Shown piece by piece: positions 1 to 8,468 of a DNA stretch of 64,000 nt. Position 1 is the stretch's first letter, and each line of letters begins with the position of its first letter. Source of the DNA: Chloroflexota bacterium (lineage in GTDB: Bacteria; Chloroflexota; Anaerolineae; B4-G1; SLSP01). The stretch spans positions 32,087-96,086 of the forward strand of contig JAIOAX010000018.1 of the NCBI GenBank assembly GCA_019873645.1. Reading direction: 5' to 3'. Under the pieces are notes generated by a model. It saw only the letters and a program-made list of their open reading frames with translations, did no database searches and was not told the origin of the DNA. Both the position numbers and the translations under genes were made by a program.

Positions 1-798
1 CCATTTCGCATGGTCGCGCTTGACAGTGCGGATCATATCGCCGCCGTAGAGAAAGGGCGGCATGGCTTCCAGCAACTCACGGCGGCCCCACAAGACACCC
101 ACGCCCGGCCCGCACATCTTGTGGCCTGAGAAGGCCATAAAATCCGCGCCCAACGCCTGCACATCCACAGGCCGATGGGGGACGGCCTGCGCGCCATCCA
201 TCATCACCAGGGCGCCGGCCTTGTGCGCCATCTCCGCGACCTGTTTAACCGGCGGCACGGTCCCCAGCACATTGGACATGACCGAGCATGCGACGATTTT
301 CGTGCGGCCATCTTCCAGCAACGCCGGCAGCACCGTCAGATCGAGCTGCCCCGCGTCGTTCACGGGAATATACGCCAGTGCGGCCCCTTTGCGCAAGGCC
401 AACTGTTGCCAGGGAACCAGGTTGGCGTGATGCTCCATCTCCGTGACCACGATGCGGTCACCGGCGCGAATGTGCGTCTCGCCCCAACTGTAGGCGACCA
501 GGTTGATGCCCTCCGTCGCATTGCGTACATTGATGACTTCGGCAGGCTCCGGGGCGTTGATGAAAGCCGCGATTTTGGCCCGCGCCTCCTCGTAGAGTGC
601 GGTGGCCTCTTCCGCCAGCGTATATAACCCGCGATGGACATTGGTATAGCTGTGACTGTACACACGCGACAGCGTCTCTATAACGGCACGTGGTTTTTGA
701 GAACTGGCGGCGCTGTCTAAGAACACCAGGCGCTTGCCGTGGACTGTGCGTTCAAAGATGGGAAATGCTTGCCGTATTGCGGCAACGTCTAATGGCAT
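1..798 (-). CDS. sufS: SufS-type cysteine desulfurase, C-terminus beyond window edge
   Basis: PLP-dependent class V aminotransferase fold that takes sulfur from L-cysteine for Fe-S cluster assembly. The reading frame is open from an ATG at 798 to the window edge, giving 266 residues. It starts MPLDVAAIRQAFPIF and contains the family motifs LDSAASSQKP, YTNVHRGLYTLAEEAT, NATEGINLVAYSWG, TEMEHHANLVPWQQL and the PLP-lysine region FSGHKMCGPGVG. AGGGAGGTAG lies just upstream of the ATG. The catalytic-cysteine loop would lie outside the window, so assignment to SufS rather than a close class V relative rests on the N-terminal two thirds. No other suf gene is visible. Confidence 0.93.
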   Translation of the reverse strand, partial: MPLDVAAIRQAFPIFERTVHGKRLVFLDSAASSQKPRAVIETLSRVYSHSYTNVHRGLYTLAEEATALYEEARAKIAAFINAPEPAEVINVRNATEGINLVAYSWGETHIRAGDRIVVTEMEHHANLVPWQQLALRKGAALAYIPVNDAGQLDLTVLPALLEDGRTKIVACSVMSNVLGTVPPVKQVAEMAHKAGALVMMDGAQAVPHRPVDVQALGADFMAFSGHKMCGPGVGVLWGRRELLEAMPPFLYGGDMIRTVKRDHAKW

Positions 799-818
799 GC
801 CTACCTCCCTTGCGAAGA

Positions 819-846
819 GTTATATGGTCGTCAGTCTTATCGTCAA
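819..846 (-). promoter_or_regulatory. Putative sigma-70 promoter of sufS
   Basis: On the minus strand TTGACG (846-841) and TATAAC (824-819) are separated by 16 nt and lie about 20 nt upstream of the sufS start. Identified by eye only. A second AT-rich box, TATACT at 861-856, is also present. Confidence 0.45.
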
Positions 847-933
847 CTGCGCCTTAGTATACCACAAAAAAGAAGAAAACTATATGTCAATTTTAAGCAG
901 CTAAACCTCTCTTGATTGTATGGAGACAGGTCG

Positions 934-961
934 TTTGCTTTCACCCTCAATTGACTATAAT
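934..961 (+). promoter_or_regulatory. Putative promoter of the recombinase-like gene
   Basis: TTTGCT (934-939), a 16-nt spacer and a perfect TATAAT (956-961) lie directly before the ATG at 972. The predicted transcript would start within a few bases of that ATG, suggesting a leaderless or nearly leaderless mRNA. It also argues against the longer reading frame beginning at 912. Confidence 0.45.
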
Positions 962-971
962 GGGAAGCACG

Positions 972-1979
972 ATGTCTGATGAGCCTGTCTCGCAACAATT
1001 ACCGCTTTTCCAGGCGGCGCCTGCATCCGAAGGGGAACCCGCTGTATCCGCTGCGGTGTCTATTTCGCCAACGGCTTCGCTGGCGGCAGAGTTGACGCCG
1101 ACCTCGCCGCTCAACGTCGCGCTGGGCGCCTTCGAGAAGTACATGCGACTGCGCGGTTTTACCGAAAACACCCAACAGGCGTTCCGGCTGGATATGCAGA
1201 TTTTGAGCGACTATCTCAGCCCTGTGCAGCGCATCGGTGAAATCAGCGCGGCGACGTTGCAGGCGTTTATCAACTGGATGGAATCCTCGCGTGGTGTGCC
1301 GTGCAGTCCCAAGACGCTCGAACGGCGTATTACCACGCTCAAAGTCTTCTTCGGCTGGCTGACGGAAGAGGGCGTGCTGCCGCGCGACCCCGCTGCGCCG
1401 TTGATTCACCAATCCGTCTCGGCCCCGCTATCAGAAATTTTGACCGATGCGCAGATCGAGGCGGCGCTGGCGGTGACGCAGTCGCTGCGGGCCGGCAGTG
1501 AGACGCGCAAAGCCGATGTGCGTCCGCACACACTGTTTACTTTGATTTTGCACACCGGCATCAAGAAGAGCGAATGTATCAATCTGCACGTCAACCATAT
1601 TGATCTAAGCGATCCGCAAAACCCGGCGTTGTGGGTGCGTTACAAAGAGACACGCCGGCGACACAAGGAGCGGCGGATTGCTTTACCGCGTGAATGGCCT
1701 GTCATCCTGGAGGAGTACCTGGAGCAATATCCTTCGCGTCAGTATCTCTTCCCCTGGAGCGGGCGCAACCTGGAATATGTGCTTACGGACATTGCCGTAG
1801 AGGCCGGCATCCCCCGGATAACCTTCGAGATTCTGCGCTGGACCTGCGCCGTCCGCGACTTCGCGGCAGGGATGGAGCCTACCGACCTGCGCCACAAACT
1901 CGGCCTTTCGGAAATTAGCTGGTACGAGGTCGAGGTCAAACTGGCGCTCCTGGCGCAGCGTCTCGGAAAAACACCATGA
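972..1979 (+). CDS. Tyrosine-recombinase-like protein with degenerate catalytic site
   Basis: About 335 residues. After a low-complexity N-terminus of about 50 residues come a SAM-like core-binding domain (FEKYMRLRGFTENTQQAFRLDMQILSDYL is typical of XerC/D-type integrases, quoted here as a region rather than a motif) and a C-terminal catalytic-like domain. The catalytic residues are largely lost. The usual TGLR is HTGIKKSE. The HxLRH box is FEILRW, keeping only LR. The GH box reads GL. No tyrosine sits at the usual nucleophile spacing, only SWYE slightly early. It is therefore probably a DNA-binding or structural relative rather than an active recombinase. The start at 972 fits the promoter; an ATG at 960 overlaps the -10 box. 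No att sites or phage genes are visible next to it. Confidence 0.75.
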   Translation: MSDEPVSQQLPLFQAAPASEGEPAVSAAVSISPTASLAAELTPTSPLNVALGAFEKYMRLRGFTENTQQAFRLDMQILSDYLSPVQRIGEISAATLQAFINWMESSRGVPCSPKTLERRITTLKVFFGWLTEEGVLPRDPAAPLIHQSVSAPLSEILTDAQIEAALAVTQSLRAGSETRKADVRPHTLFTLILHTGIKKSECINLHVNHIDLSDPQNPALWVRYKETRRRHKERRIALPREWPVILEEYLEQYPSRQYLFPWSGRNLEYVLTDIAVEAGIPRITFEILRWTCAVRDFAAGMEPTDLRHKLGLSEISWYEVEVKLALLAQRLGKTP

Positions 1980-2000
1980 GTTTATGGTGCACATTTTGCG

Positions 2001-2072
2001 CCACAGAGAACGCAGAGAGCACAGAGAAATCATTAAAAATTCTCTGTGTTTTCTGTGCTCTCTGTGGTTAAT
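2001..2072. repeat. Imperfect inverted repeat (CACAGAGAA-type element)
   Basis: Left arm CCACAGAGAACGCAGAGAGC and a mirror right arm ending GTGCTCTCTGTGG form a long imperfect hairpin between the recombinase-like gene and the dehydrogenase. It is built of short words (CACAGAGAA). No U-tract follows, so it looks like a dispersed repeat rather than a clean terminator. Confidence 0.6.
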
Positions 2073-2087
2073 TTTACCGGAGGTTTT

Positions 2088-4898
2088 ATGAACACATCGC
2101 TCTCGGATAAAATCACCTATCGCACGGCCAGAGTCGCCATTATTGGGATGGGGTATGTGGGATTGCCGCTGGCGCTGGCTTTTGCCAAAGCCGGCTTTGT
2201 GACGGTGGGCATCGAGGTCAACGCCGACCGCGCCGACGCGCTCAACGCCGGCCACAGTTACATCGAGGACGTCTCCGACGCCGAGCTGATGCCGCATGTA
2301 CGTGAGGGCCGCCTGAGCGCAACGACCGACTACGACATCATCCGCGACTGCGATGCCGTGTTTATCTGTGTGCCCACGCCCTATACCATCCAGCGCACCC
2401 CCGATCTGAGCTATATCGTCGCGGCGACGGAAAGCATCGCCCCGCGTCTGAAACCCCAACAGCTCATCGTCTTGCAGTCCACGACCTATCCCGGCACGAC
2501 AACTGAGGTCGTGCAACCGATCCTGGAGCGGGTCAGCGGCATGAAGGCCGGCGCCGACGACTTCTATCTGGCGTTTTCGCCGGAGCGCATTGACCCCGGC
2601 AACAAGCAGTGGAGCGCCTACAACACCCCCAAAGTCGTCGGAGGATTGACGCCCAACGCCACCGCCGTCGCCGCCGCGCTGCTGCGGCAGATGGGCGCGC
2701 CGGTTCACGAGGTCTCCTCGCCCGCCGCCGCCGAGTTGACCAAACTGCTGGAAAACACCTTCCGCGCGGTGAACATCGCCCTGGTCAACGAAATAGCGCA
2801 GCTTGCCGAACGCATGGGCATAGATTTCTGGGAAGTCATTGACGCCGCCAAGACCAAGCCCTTCGGCTTTATGCCCTTCCGTCCCGGCCCAGGGGTGGGG
2901 GGGCATTGCTTAGGCGAGAATGAATACATTTTTGTGCGCAATGGCTCTGGTCCCCATGCGGTGCGGGTGGGGGATTATGTGCGGACACTCCAACAATCGC
3001 CATTGGTGGAACAAGAAGGTCTGACCCTCTGGAATCCGCCGCATCTGGAAATTCTGTCTTTTGATCCTTATCGCGGAGAAACCTGTTTTCGCCCGGTGGA
3101 ATTTCTCTCCCGGCGCGCTTATGCGGGCGCGATGGTCAACGTGCAGACTGTTGACGGGCGACGGTTGACGGTGACGGATGGGCATCCGATGATGGTGTGG
3201 AACGGTGAGCACCCGGTTACCCGACGCGCCGACCAATTGCAGCCCGGTGATGAGCTAATCGTTCCATTAGGGATACCGGCGTCCGCCGTTGCGCTGCCGC
3301 CGCTGGACCTGATTGAGGGATTGAAGGCCGATGATATTGAGCGCGTGCGCGTGACGCCTCGACAAGGACGTTTTGAGACGTACCGGGAAACCTTGACGCC
3401 CCATTTGCGCAAGCTCGGTGTGGTTGCGCGCGATGTGTATCGCAGTAACGCGATGCCGCTATCCGTGTATTTGGAGTTAGAACGCCTGCATGTTGCGCCA
3501 TTCTCACGCGCCGATTTGTGGTTAGGAACCGGGCGAGGTCCTTCGTACAGCCGTTGTCCGGCGGTGTTGGAATGGGATGAAGACCTGGCGCGTTTAATCG
3601 GTTATTACTTGAGTGAGGGTTGTATCACAGAAGATGCCAGTCTGCGGGTGCGTTTCACGTTCAATGCTGAGGAATGTGAGACGCTGGCGGATCTCCTGCG
3701 GATCCTGGGAAAATTAGGGCTATCATATTCGACGTATAAGGATAAGCGGTGGAACACGCAACACATCAAAGTCTCCTCGCGCCCCTTTGCACGGCTGTTG
3801 CGGGATGGTCTTCAATGCGGCGTCAACTCCTACACCATGCACATTCCGGCGGCGTTGATGACGGCTTCCGAGTCGCTGCGGATGGCGTTGCTCACCGGGT
3901 TGTTGCGCGGCGATGGAGATGTCTATCATGTCAATCGAGAGCACCATTATCACAAAGACGGCCAAGACTACCAGCATCATATCAACACCTGCACCGTTGG
4001 CTATTTCACCGCCAGTCCCGATTTGTTCCAACAAGTCATCGTTTTATTGCAGGGCCTGGGATTTGTGCCGACATTCAAACGCGACAAACCGCAGTTGCGA
4101 CTTTATGGCGAAGAGCAGTTGCAGCGTTTGACGCCGTTGTTCCTGGATGTGAAACGCCGACGCTTGGAGGCTTACCGGCAAGGGCGCAGTAAGCCGATGA
4201 CCACCTCTCAGTCTACACGCCACACAGGATTCGCAACGGTCAAAGTGCGAACGGTACAGGTACAACCTGTGGTTCCAGAGTCGCCGCCGGAAGCCGTGTA
4301 CTCCGTGGAAGTTGCCGGAACGCATACGTTTGTGACTTCTTATGGCGTGTTGGTTCACAATTGTATCCCGATTGACCCCTACTATTTGATGTGGAAAGCG
4401 CGCGAATACGACTTCTGGACGCGCTTCATCGAATTGGCGGCGGAGACCAACGAGGCCATGCCCTATCACGTGGTAGACCTGGTGACGCGCGGTTTGAGCC
4501 TTGAAGGGAAGGCATTGCATGGGGCACAGGTGCTGGTGCTGGGCGTCGCCTTCAAACCCGACATCGGCGATTCGCGCGACACCCCTGCCGAGCGGGTCAT
4601 CGAGCTGCTGCTGGGGCGCGGCGCGCAGGTGCGCTATCACGATCCCTTCGTGCCGACCTTTCACGTGGGAGGCAATGTCTTCTATCAGGAGCCTCTGCAT
4701 CTGGAGTCCGTCCCTTTGACGAATGAGGCACTTCAGGCAGCCGATGTAGTGGTAATCGTGACCGGACATCATAGCGTGGATTACGCCCGGATCCTGCAAC
4801 AGGCATCCCTGGTAGTGGATAGCTGTAATGCAACGCACGGCCTTGTGGGAACGGCTAGAGTCGTGCGCTTGGGGGCGCCGCTGGTGCAGAGTGTATGA
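2088..4898 (+). CDS. UDP-sugar 6-dehydrogenase (UDP-HexNAc type) precursor with intein
   Basis: NAD-dependent nucleotide-sugar dehydrogenase, probably of the UDP-ManNAc/UDP-GlcNAc (WecC/WbpA) group, which makes uronic acid sugars for surface polysaccharide. The host protein shows the Rossmann motif GMGYVG (about residues 20-25), FSPERIDPGN, LLENTFRAVNIALVNE and the active-site block GGHC-IPIDPYYL. The last block is split by a 485-residue intein starting at C274. The precursor is 936 residues and the spliced product about 451, a normal length for the family. The start at 2088 is chosen for GGAGG at 2079-2083; an in-frame ATG-less extension upstream lies in the repeat element. Its stop overlaps the next start by 4 nt (ATGA), so it is coupled to the VTT gene. 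Enzyme activity should depend on splicing, because the catalytic Cys is the +1 extein residue. Confidence 0.92.
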   Translation: MNTSLSDKITYRTARVAIIGMGYVGLPLALAFAKAGFVTVGIEVNADRADALNAGHSYIEDVSDAELMPHVREGRLSATTDYDIIRDCDAVFICVPTPYTIQRTPDLSYIVAATESIAPRLKPQQLIVLQSTTYPGTTTEVVQPILERVSGMKAGADDFYLAFSPERIDPGNKQWSAYNTPKVVGGLTPNATAVAAALLRQMGAPVHEVSSPAAAELTKLLENTFRAVNIALVNEIAQLAERMGIDFWEVIDAAKTKPFGFMPFRPGPGVGGHCLGENEYIFVRNGSGPHAVRVGDYVRTLQQSPLVEQEGLTLWNPPHLEILSFDPYRGETCFRPVEFLSRRAYAGAMVNVQTVDGRRLTVTDGHPMMVWNGEHPVTRRADQLQPGDELIVPLGIPASAVALPPLDLIEGLKADDIERVRVTPRQGRFETYRETLTPHLRKLGVVARDVYRSNAMPLSVYLELERLHVAPFSRADLWLGTGRGPSYSRCPAVLEWDEDLARLIGYYLSEGCITEDASLRVRFTFNAEECETLADLLRILGKLGLSYSTYKDKRWNTQHIKVSSRPFARLLRDGLQCGVNSYTMHIPAALMTASESLRMALLTGLLRGDGDVYHVNREHHYHKDGQDYQHHINTCTVGYFTASPDLFQQVIVLLQGLGFVPTFKRDKPQLRLYGEEQLQRLTPLFLDVKRRRLEAYRQGRSKPMTTSQSTRHTGFATVKVRTVQVQPVVPESPPEAVYSVEVAGTHTFVTSYGVLVHNCIPIDPYYLMWKAREYDFWTRFIELAAETNEAMPYHVVDLVTRGLSLEGKALHGAQVLVLGVAFKPDIGDSRDTPAERVIELLLGRGAQVRYHDPFVPTFHVGGNVFYQEPLHLESVPLTNEALQAADVVVIVTGHHSVDYARILQQASLVVDSCNATHGLVGTARVVRLGAPLVQSV
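2907..4361 (+). mobile_element. Intein with LAGLIDADG homing endonuclease, in the dehydrogenase
   Basis: The insertion begins with Cys (CLGENEYIFV, block A) and ends GVLVHN, with Cys as the +1 extein residue. Block B is VTDGHPMMVW and block F is VYSVEVAGTHTFV. Two dodecapeptide (DOD) motifs of a LAGLIDADG endonuclease are present, LIGYYLSEG (about precursor residues 503-511) and LLTGLLRGDGD (about 601-611). All splicing residues look intact (C1, TxxH, HN, C+1) and both acidic endonuclease motifs are kept (E in the first, D in the second), so splicing and homing could both still work. Length is 485 residues. Confidence 0.95.
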
Positions 4899-5506
4899 CG
4901 GATACATCACCTGAAATCTCGGAAACCTCCTCCGCTTCCACCCAAACCAGACAGACGCGCAAGACGGTTTTGCGGGTGGTGCTGGTTATCTTCTTTGCGG
5001 GTTTCACCACATTCATTGCCATCAACCGCGAGCGCATTACGTTTGAACATCTCAGTGGACTGGGCTATTTAGGCGTTTTCCTGATGGCCTGGATCGGCAG
5101 CACGACGGTCTTGTTGCCCATCCCGCACCTGGCATTTACCTTCACGATGGGATCGGTGCCGACGCTTGTGCCCTGGTTGATCGGCCTGTGCGCCGGATTT
5201 GGCGATTCGCTCGGCGAGTTGTGGGGGTATCTGGCCGGCTACGCCGTCGAAGACCTGGTGGACCGCTGGAAAGTCTACCCCAAAATCGAAGGGTGGGTGC
5301 GCCGGCACGGCATGTTGACCGTCTTTCTGATGGGCTCCGTGCCGATGCCGTTGTTCGACATGGCCGGCATGGCCGCCGGCGCGGCGGGAATGCCCGTATG
5401 GAAGTTTTATCTGGCGACGTGGAGCGGCAAAACATTCAAGGCTATCGTCGTCGCCTGGGCCGGGCGTTACAGCATTGCCTGGATTGCTAATCTATTGGGG
5501 CTTTAA
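4895..5506 (+). CDS. VTT/DedA-like small membrane protein
   Basis: 203 residues with a short polar N-terminus, then four to five hydrophobic segments. The region GVFLMAWIGSTTVLLPIPHLAFTF followed by a glycine-rich turn (GLCAGFGDSLGELWGYLAGY) and MGSVPMPLFDMAGMAAGAAG resembles the VTT (SNARE-associated Golgi / DedA) family, thought to act in lipid or membrane homeostasis. ATGA overlap with the dehydrogenase stop indicates translational coupling. Its own substrate is unknown. Confidence 0.75.
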   Translation: MTDTSPEISETSSASTQTRQTRKTVLRVVLVIFFAGFTTFIAINRERITFEHLSGLGYLGVFLMAWIGSTTVLLPIPHLAFTFTMGSVPTLVPWLIGLCAGFGDSLGELWGYLAGYAVEDLVDRWKVYPKIEGWVRRHGMLTVFLMGSVPMPLFDMAGMAAGAAGMPVWKFYLATWSGKTFKAIVVAWAGRYSIAWIANLLGL

Positions 5507-5515
5507 CGTTAGAAT

Positions 5516-5547
5516 GTTAGAACGTTTGAACGTTCAAACGTTCTAAC
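5516..5547. repeat. Perfect 32-bp palindrome (AACGTTTGAACGTT family)
   Basis: GTTAGAACGTTTGAAC followed immediately by its exact reverse complement, between the VTT gene and the amidohydrolase. Related copies occur at 23984-24015 and in part at 16477-16496. It could fold as a hairpin in RNA, but no U-tract follows. Confidence 0.9.
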
Positions 5548-5566
5548 GTTTGTTGCTGAGGTGATT

Positions 5567-7141
5567 ATGGATGTGAAGATTCTCCGGCATCCGCGCATTT
5601 ACACCGGCGATGTACGTCGTCCCTGGGCGCGGATGATGGCGGTGGTGGACGGGCGCATCGTGGCGCTGGACGCCGCAGCGGAAGCCTGGACGGCTGCCCC
5701 CGGCGCGGCGATCGAGGATGTGGAGGGCGCGCTTATCATCCCCGGCTTGACCGACGCCCACATCCACGCCCTGTGGTACGCGCTCAGCCTGCGTGAACTG
5801 AACTTGCGCGATCTTTCGCGCGCGGCGCTGTTGGAAGCAGTGGCGGCGCGGGCGCGTGCGCTGCCGCCCGGCGCATGGATTGTCGGACGCGGGTGGGATC
5901 AAAGTCTGTGGGACGATGACCGCTTTCCCACCGCCGCCGAGGTGGATCGCGTTGCCCCACTGCATCCTGTGGCGCTGATCGCCAAAAACGCGCACGCCTG
6001 GGTAGTGAATTCGGTAGCTTTACGGACAGCAAGCATCACGGCGACGACGCCTGACCCGCCGCATGGCAAGATCGGACGCGCTGCCGACGGCTCACCGGAC
6101 GGGATGCTGTTTGAGAACGCGACGCGCCTGGTGCGGGCGGTGATCCCACCGCCGACTTTGTATGAAGTCGTGGAGGCGCTCGATGAGGCGCAAGATCATC
6201 TCCTTGCCTTTGGCATCACCGGCATCCACGACGTAGACGCCGAACCTGCATTGGCTGCATTCCAGGAATTGCGCCGTCAAGAACGCCTGCGCGTGCGGGT
6301 GGTCAAGTATATACGCCTGGAATCGCTGGATGCGGCATTGACGGTGGGACTGCGTAGCGGTTACGGGGACGATTGGCTGCGCTTCGGCGGCCTCAAGCTT
6401 TTCGCGGACGGCGCGTTGGGATCGCGCACCGGAGCGATGTTCGCGCCTTACGAAGGCGAGCCGGACAATGCCGGCCTGCTCACTTTGTCGCCGGACGATT
6501 TGATAGCGATTGTCCGGCGGGCGGCGGAGGGCGGACTGGCGCTGGCAATCCATGCGATTGGTGACCGCGCCAATGCGTTGGTTTTGGATGCGCTGGAAGC
6601 CGTGCGCACCGTCAATCCGGCATTACGTCATCGCGTGGAACACGTGCAACACATTCGCCCGGAGGATCAGGCGCGGCTGGGGCGAGCGGGATTTGTTGCT
6701 TCGATGCAACCCATTCATGCCATTCACGATATGGTGATGGTAGAGCGACATCTGGGGCCGCAACGCGCTCCGCAGGCATATCCCTGGCGCTCTGTAGCAG
6801 ACTCCGGCGCCGTGCTGGCCTTTGGTTCTGATGCGCCCATCGAAATTTTCGATCCGTTCATCGGCCTGTATGCGGCGGTGACGCGCCGCCGCGAGGACGG
6901 GTTCCCCGGCCCGCAGGGCTGGCGCCCCGAACAACGGCTTACGTTGGAAGAGGCCCTGCGCGCCTACACCTGGGGTGCGGCTTACGCCGCCGGCCTGGAA
7001 TCACGGATCGGGCTGCTCGCTCCCGGCTACCTTGCGGACCTGGTCGTCCTGGACCACAACATTTTCACGCTTCCCCCTGAAGCCCTTCTGCAAACCCACG
7101 CACTGCGTGTCATGGTCGGCGGCCACTGGCGCATCCTGTAA
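5567..7141 (+). CDS. Amidohydrolase, YtcJ-like (amidohydrolase family 3)
   Basis: 524 residues of the metal-dependent amidohydrolase superfamily. Visible metal ligands and active-site blocks are DAHIHALW (HxH), the carboxylated-lysine-type block GGLKLFADGALGSRTGAM, LAIHAIGDRAN, HRVEHVQHI and FGSDAPIEIFDP (catalytic Asp). Full family length from MDVKILRHPRIYTGD to the C-terminal beta-sandwich LADLVVLDHNIF. It probably hydrolyses an amide or imide bond, but the substrate cannot be read from sequence. The ATG at 5567 is preferred over GTG 5561 because TGAGGTG sits 5 nt upstream of it. Confidence 0.9.
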   Translation: MDVKILRHPRIYTGDVRRPWARMMAVVDGRIVALDAAAEAWTAAPGAAIEDVEGALIIPGLTDAHIHALWYALSLRELNLRDLSRAALLEAVAARARALPPGAWIVGRGWDQSLWDDDRFPTAAEVDRVAPLHPVALIAKNAHAWVVNSVALRTASITATTPDPPHGKIGRAADGSPDGMLFENATRLVRAVIPPPTLYEVVEALDEAQDHLLAFGITGIHDVDAEPALAAFQELRRQERLRVRVVKYIRLESLDAALTVGLRSGYGDDWLRFGGLKLFADGALGSRTGAMFAPYEGEPDNAGLLTLSPDDLIAIVRRAAEGGLALAIHAIGDRANALVLDALEAVRTVNPALRHRVEHVQHIRPEDQARLGRAGFVASMQPIHAIHDMVMVERHLGPQRAPQAYPWRSVADSGAVLAFGSDAPIEIFDPFIGLYAAVTRRREDGFPGPQGWRPEQRLTLEEALRAYTWGAAYAAGLESRIGLLAPGYLADLVVLDHNIFTLPPEALLQTHALRVMVGGHWRIL

Positions 7142-7172
7142 GCTGGTTGCTGGTTACTGGACCCCTTACCGA

Positions 7173-8384
7173 TCACAAAAGCTCCTTGTGTTTCTCCTCG
7201 GCGAACCGACGCAACGCCTTGAGCCGTTGTAGCGGTGTGTCTTGATTGGCGACCAGCGTCTCCTGAATGGCTTTGCTCCAGCGGTCTATGGCCGCCCGTA
7301 ACTCCTCCCAGAGCGCCGTGATTTCGTGGTAGTAGAGTTCTGTCTGTTCATCCAACCCGGCAAAGTGTTCGGTCGCCTTCTGGTTGGCAAGGTCCTGCCG
7401 CCGCCAGCGATCTTCCTCGGCGACCAGTCGCTTTTGCCAGTCGCGGGCGAAGGCTGTTTGCCACTCTTCCCACTGGCGGCGGAGCCGCTCTTCGGTGAGC
7501 CGCTGCATCTCGGCAATCTCGTTCTGCCGTTTTTCGATCCGCACCTGGAAGGCCTCCAGGCTATCCAGCGCCTGTTTGTTTTGGTTATACAGCAGCGCGT
7601 ATTTCTGCGTTTGTTCGACCAGGCGCGCGACCTCAGCGTCCACACGCGCGCCTTGCTCCATATACTGCTTCACCCGCTGTTCCCGCTGGAAATCCGCCAC
7701 GCGCAGTTCCTCGATGCGTGGATCGTAGGATCTGGCGATCTGGATGGCTTCTTCCACGCGCGCGGGAAGTTTGCGGATGCTGTCTTCGAGCCGCGCTTGC
7801 TTGGCAAGCAATTCATCGAGGCTCTTGCGCAACCCCGGAATTTCGCCTTCGACCGCGGCGACGCGCCGCGTATCGGCCCGGCGTTGCTCTTCCAGGTAAA
7901 CGATGGATTGCAAGCGATCTTCGGTGCGCTTGGTCAGATCGGCAATGGCGTTCGCTACGGTCTGGATTTGCCCCTGCAACCGTTGTTCACCGGCCTCGCG
8001 GGCCTTGAGTGGCTCTTCGTAGCGCAGTACGCCGCGGACTTTCTTGTCCAGATCGGCCAATTGTTCGTTGATGGTTTCAAGCTCAGAACGACGCAACTGC
8101 TCGCTTTCCAGACGCTCACGGCGCACCTGCGCTTTGAATTCTTCCAGGTTGGCGTTGAGGTCACGGTGGGTCTTTTCCACCAACGCCGGATAGTCATCGG
8201 TGCGTCGTAAATCGGTGCGCAATTCGACGATGTCCTGGTGCAGACGCTCAATTTCAACAGCTTGCGTCTCGATAGTGTGCATTTGCTGTTCGACGCGCTC
8301 CTGTAGCGCCAGAATGACGGCTTTGTCACGTTTGCGCTCTTCGTCCAGCCAGCGGATCATTTGCTCTAGCTGTGAAAGCTCCAT
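7173..8384 (-). CDS. Long coiled-coil protein of unknown function
   Basis: 403 residues, almost entirely heptad-patterned and charged (Glu, Arg, Lys, Gln, Leu rich), with no signal peptide or membrane segment. Segments such as LEQMIRWLDEERKRDKA and RRQWEEWQTAFARDWQ suggest a cytoplasmic structural rod or scaffold. It lies convergent to the amidohydrolase and downstream of the YfhO-flippase gene, separated by 84 nt containing short GCGAATTGCGAAT words. No enzymatic motif is recognised. Confidence 0.8.
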   Translation of the reverse strand: MELSQLEQMIRWLDEERKRDKAVILALQERVEQQMHTIETQAVEIERLHQDIVELRTDLRRTDDYPALVEKTHRDLNANLEEFKAQVRRERLESEQLRRSELETINEQLADLDKKVRGVLRYEEPLKAREAGEQRLQGQIQTVANAIADLTKRTEDRLQSIVYLEEQRRADTRRVAAVEGEIPGLRKSLDELLAKQARLEDSIRKLPARVEEAIQIARSYDPRIEELRVADFQREQRVKQYMEQGARVDAEVARLVEQTQKYALLYNQNKQALDSLEAFQVRIEKRQNEIAEMQRLTEERLRRQWEEWQTAFARDWQKRLVAEEDRWRRQDLANQKATEHFAGLDEQTELYYHEITALWEELRAAIDRWSKAIQETLVANQDTPLQRLKALRRFAEEKHKELL

Positions 8385-8468
8385 ACGTTACGCTCCCTTA
8401 AAAATAGCGAATTGCGAATAGCGAAACTTGTTGTTTGCATTATACCCGCTCCTATACGGGAAACAACA

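Noticed and set aside
62..627. Plus-strand open frames in the first 0.7 kb
   Set aside because: Antisense shadows of sufS, whose own frame carries all family motifs.
1683..2906. Minus-strand open frame of about 407 codons opposite the dehydrogenase and recombinase genes
   Set aside because: It is antisense to two well-supported genes and reads through the CACAGAGAA repeat as Arg/His-rich sequence; no family resemblance.
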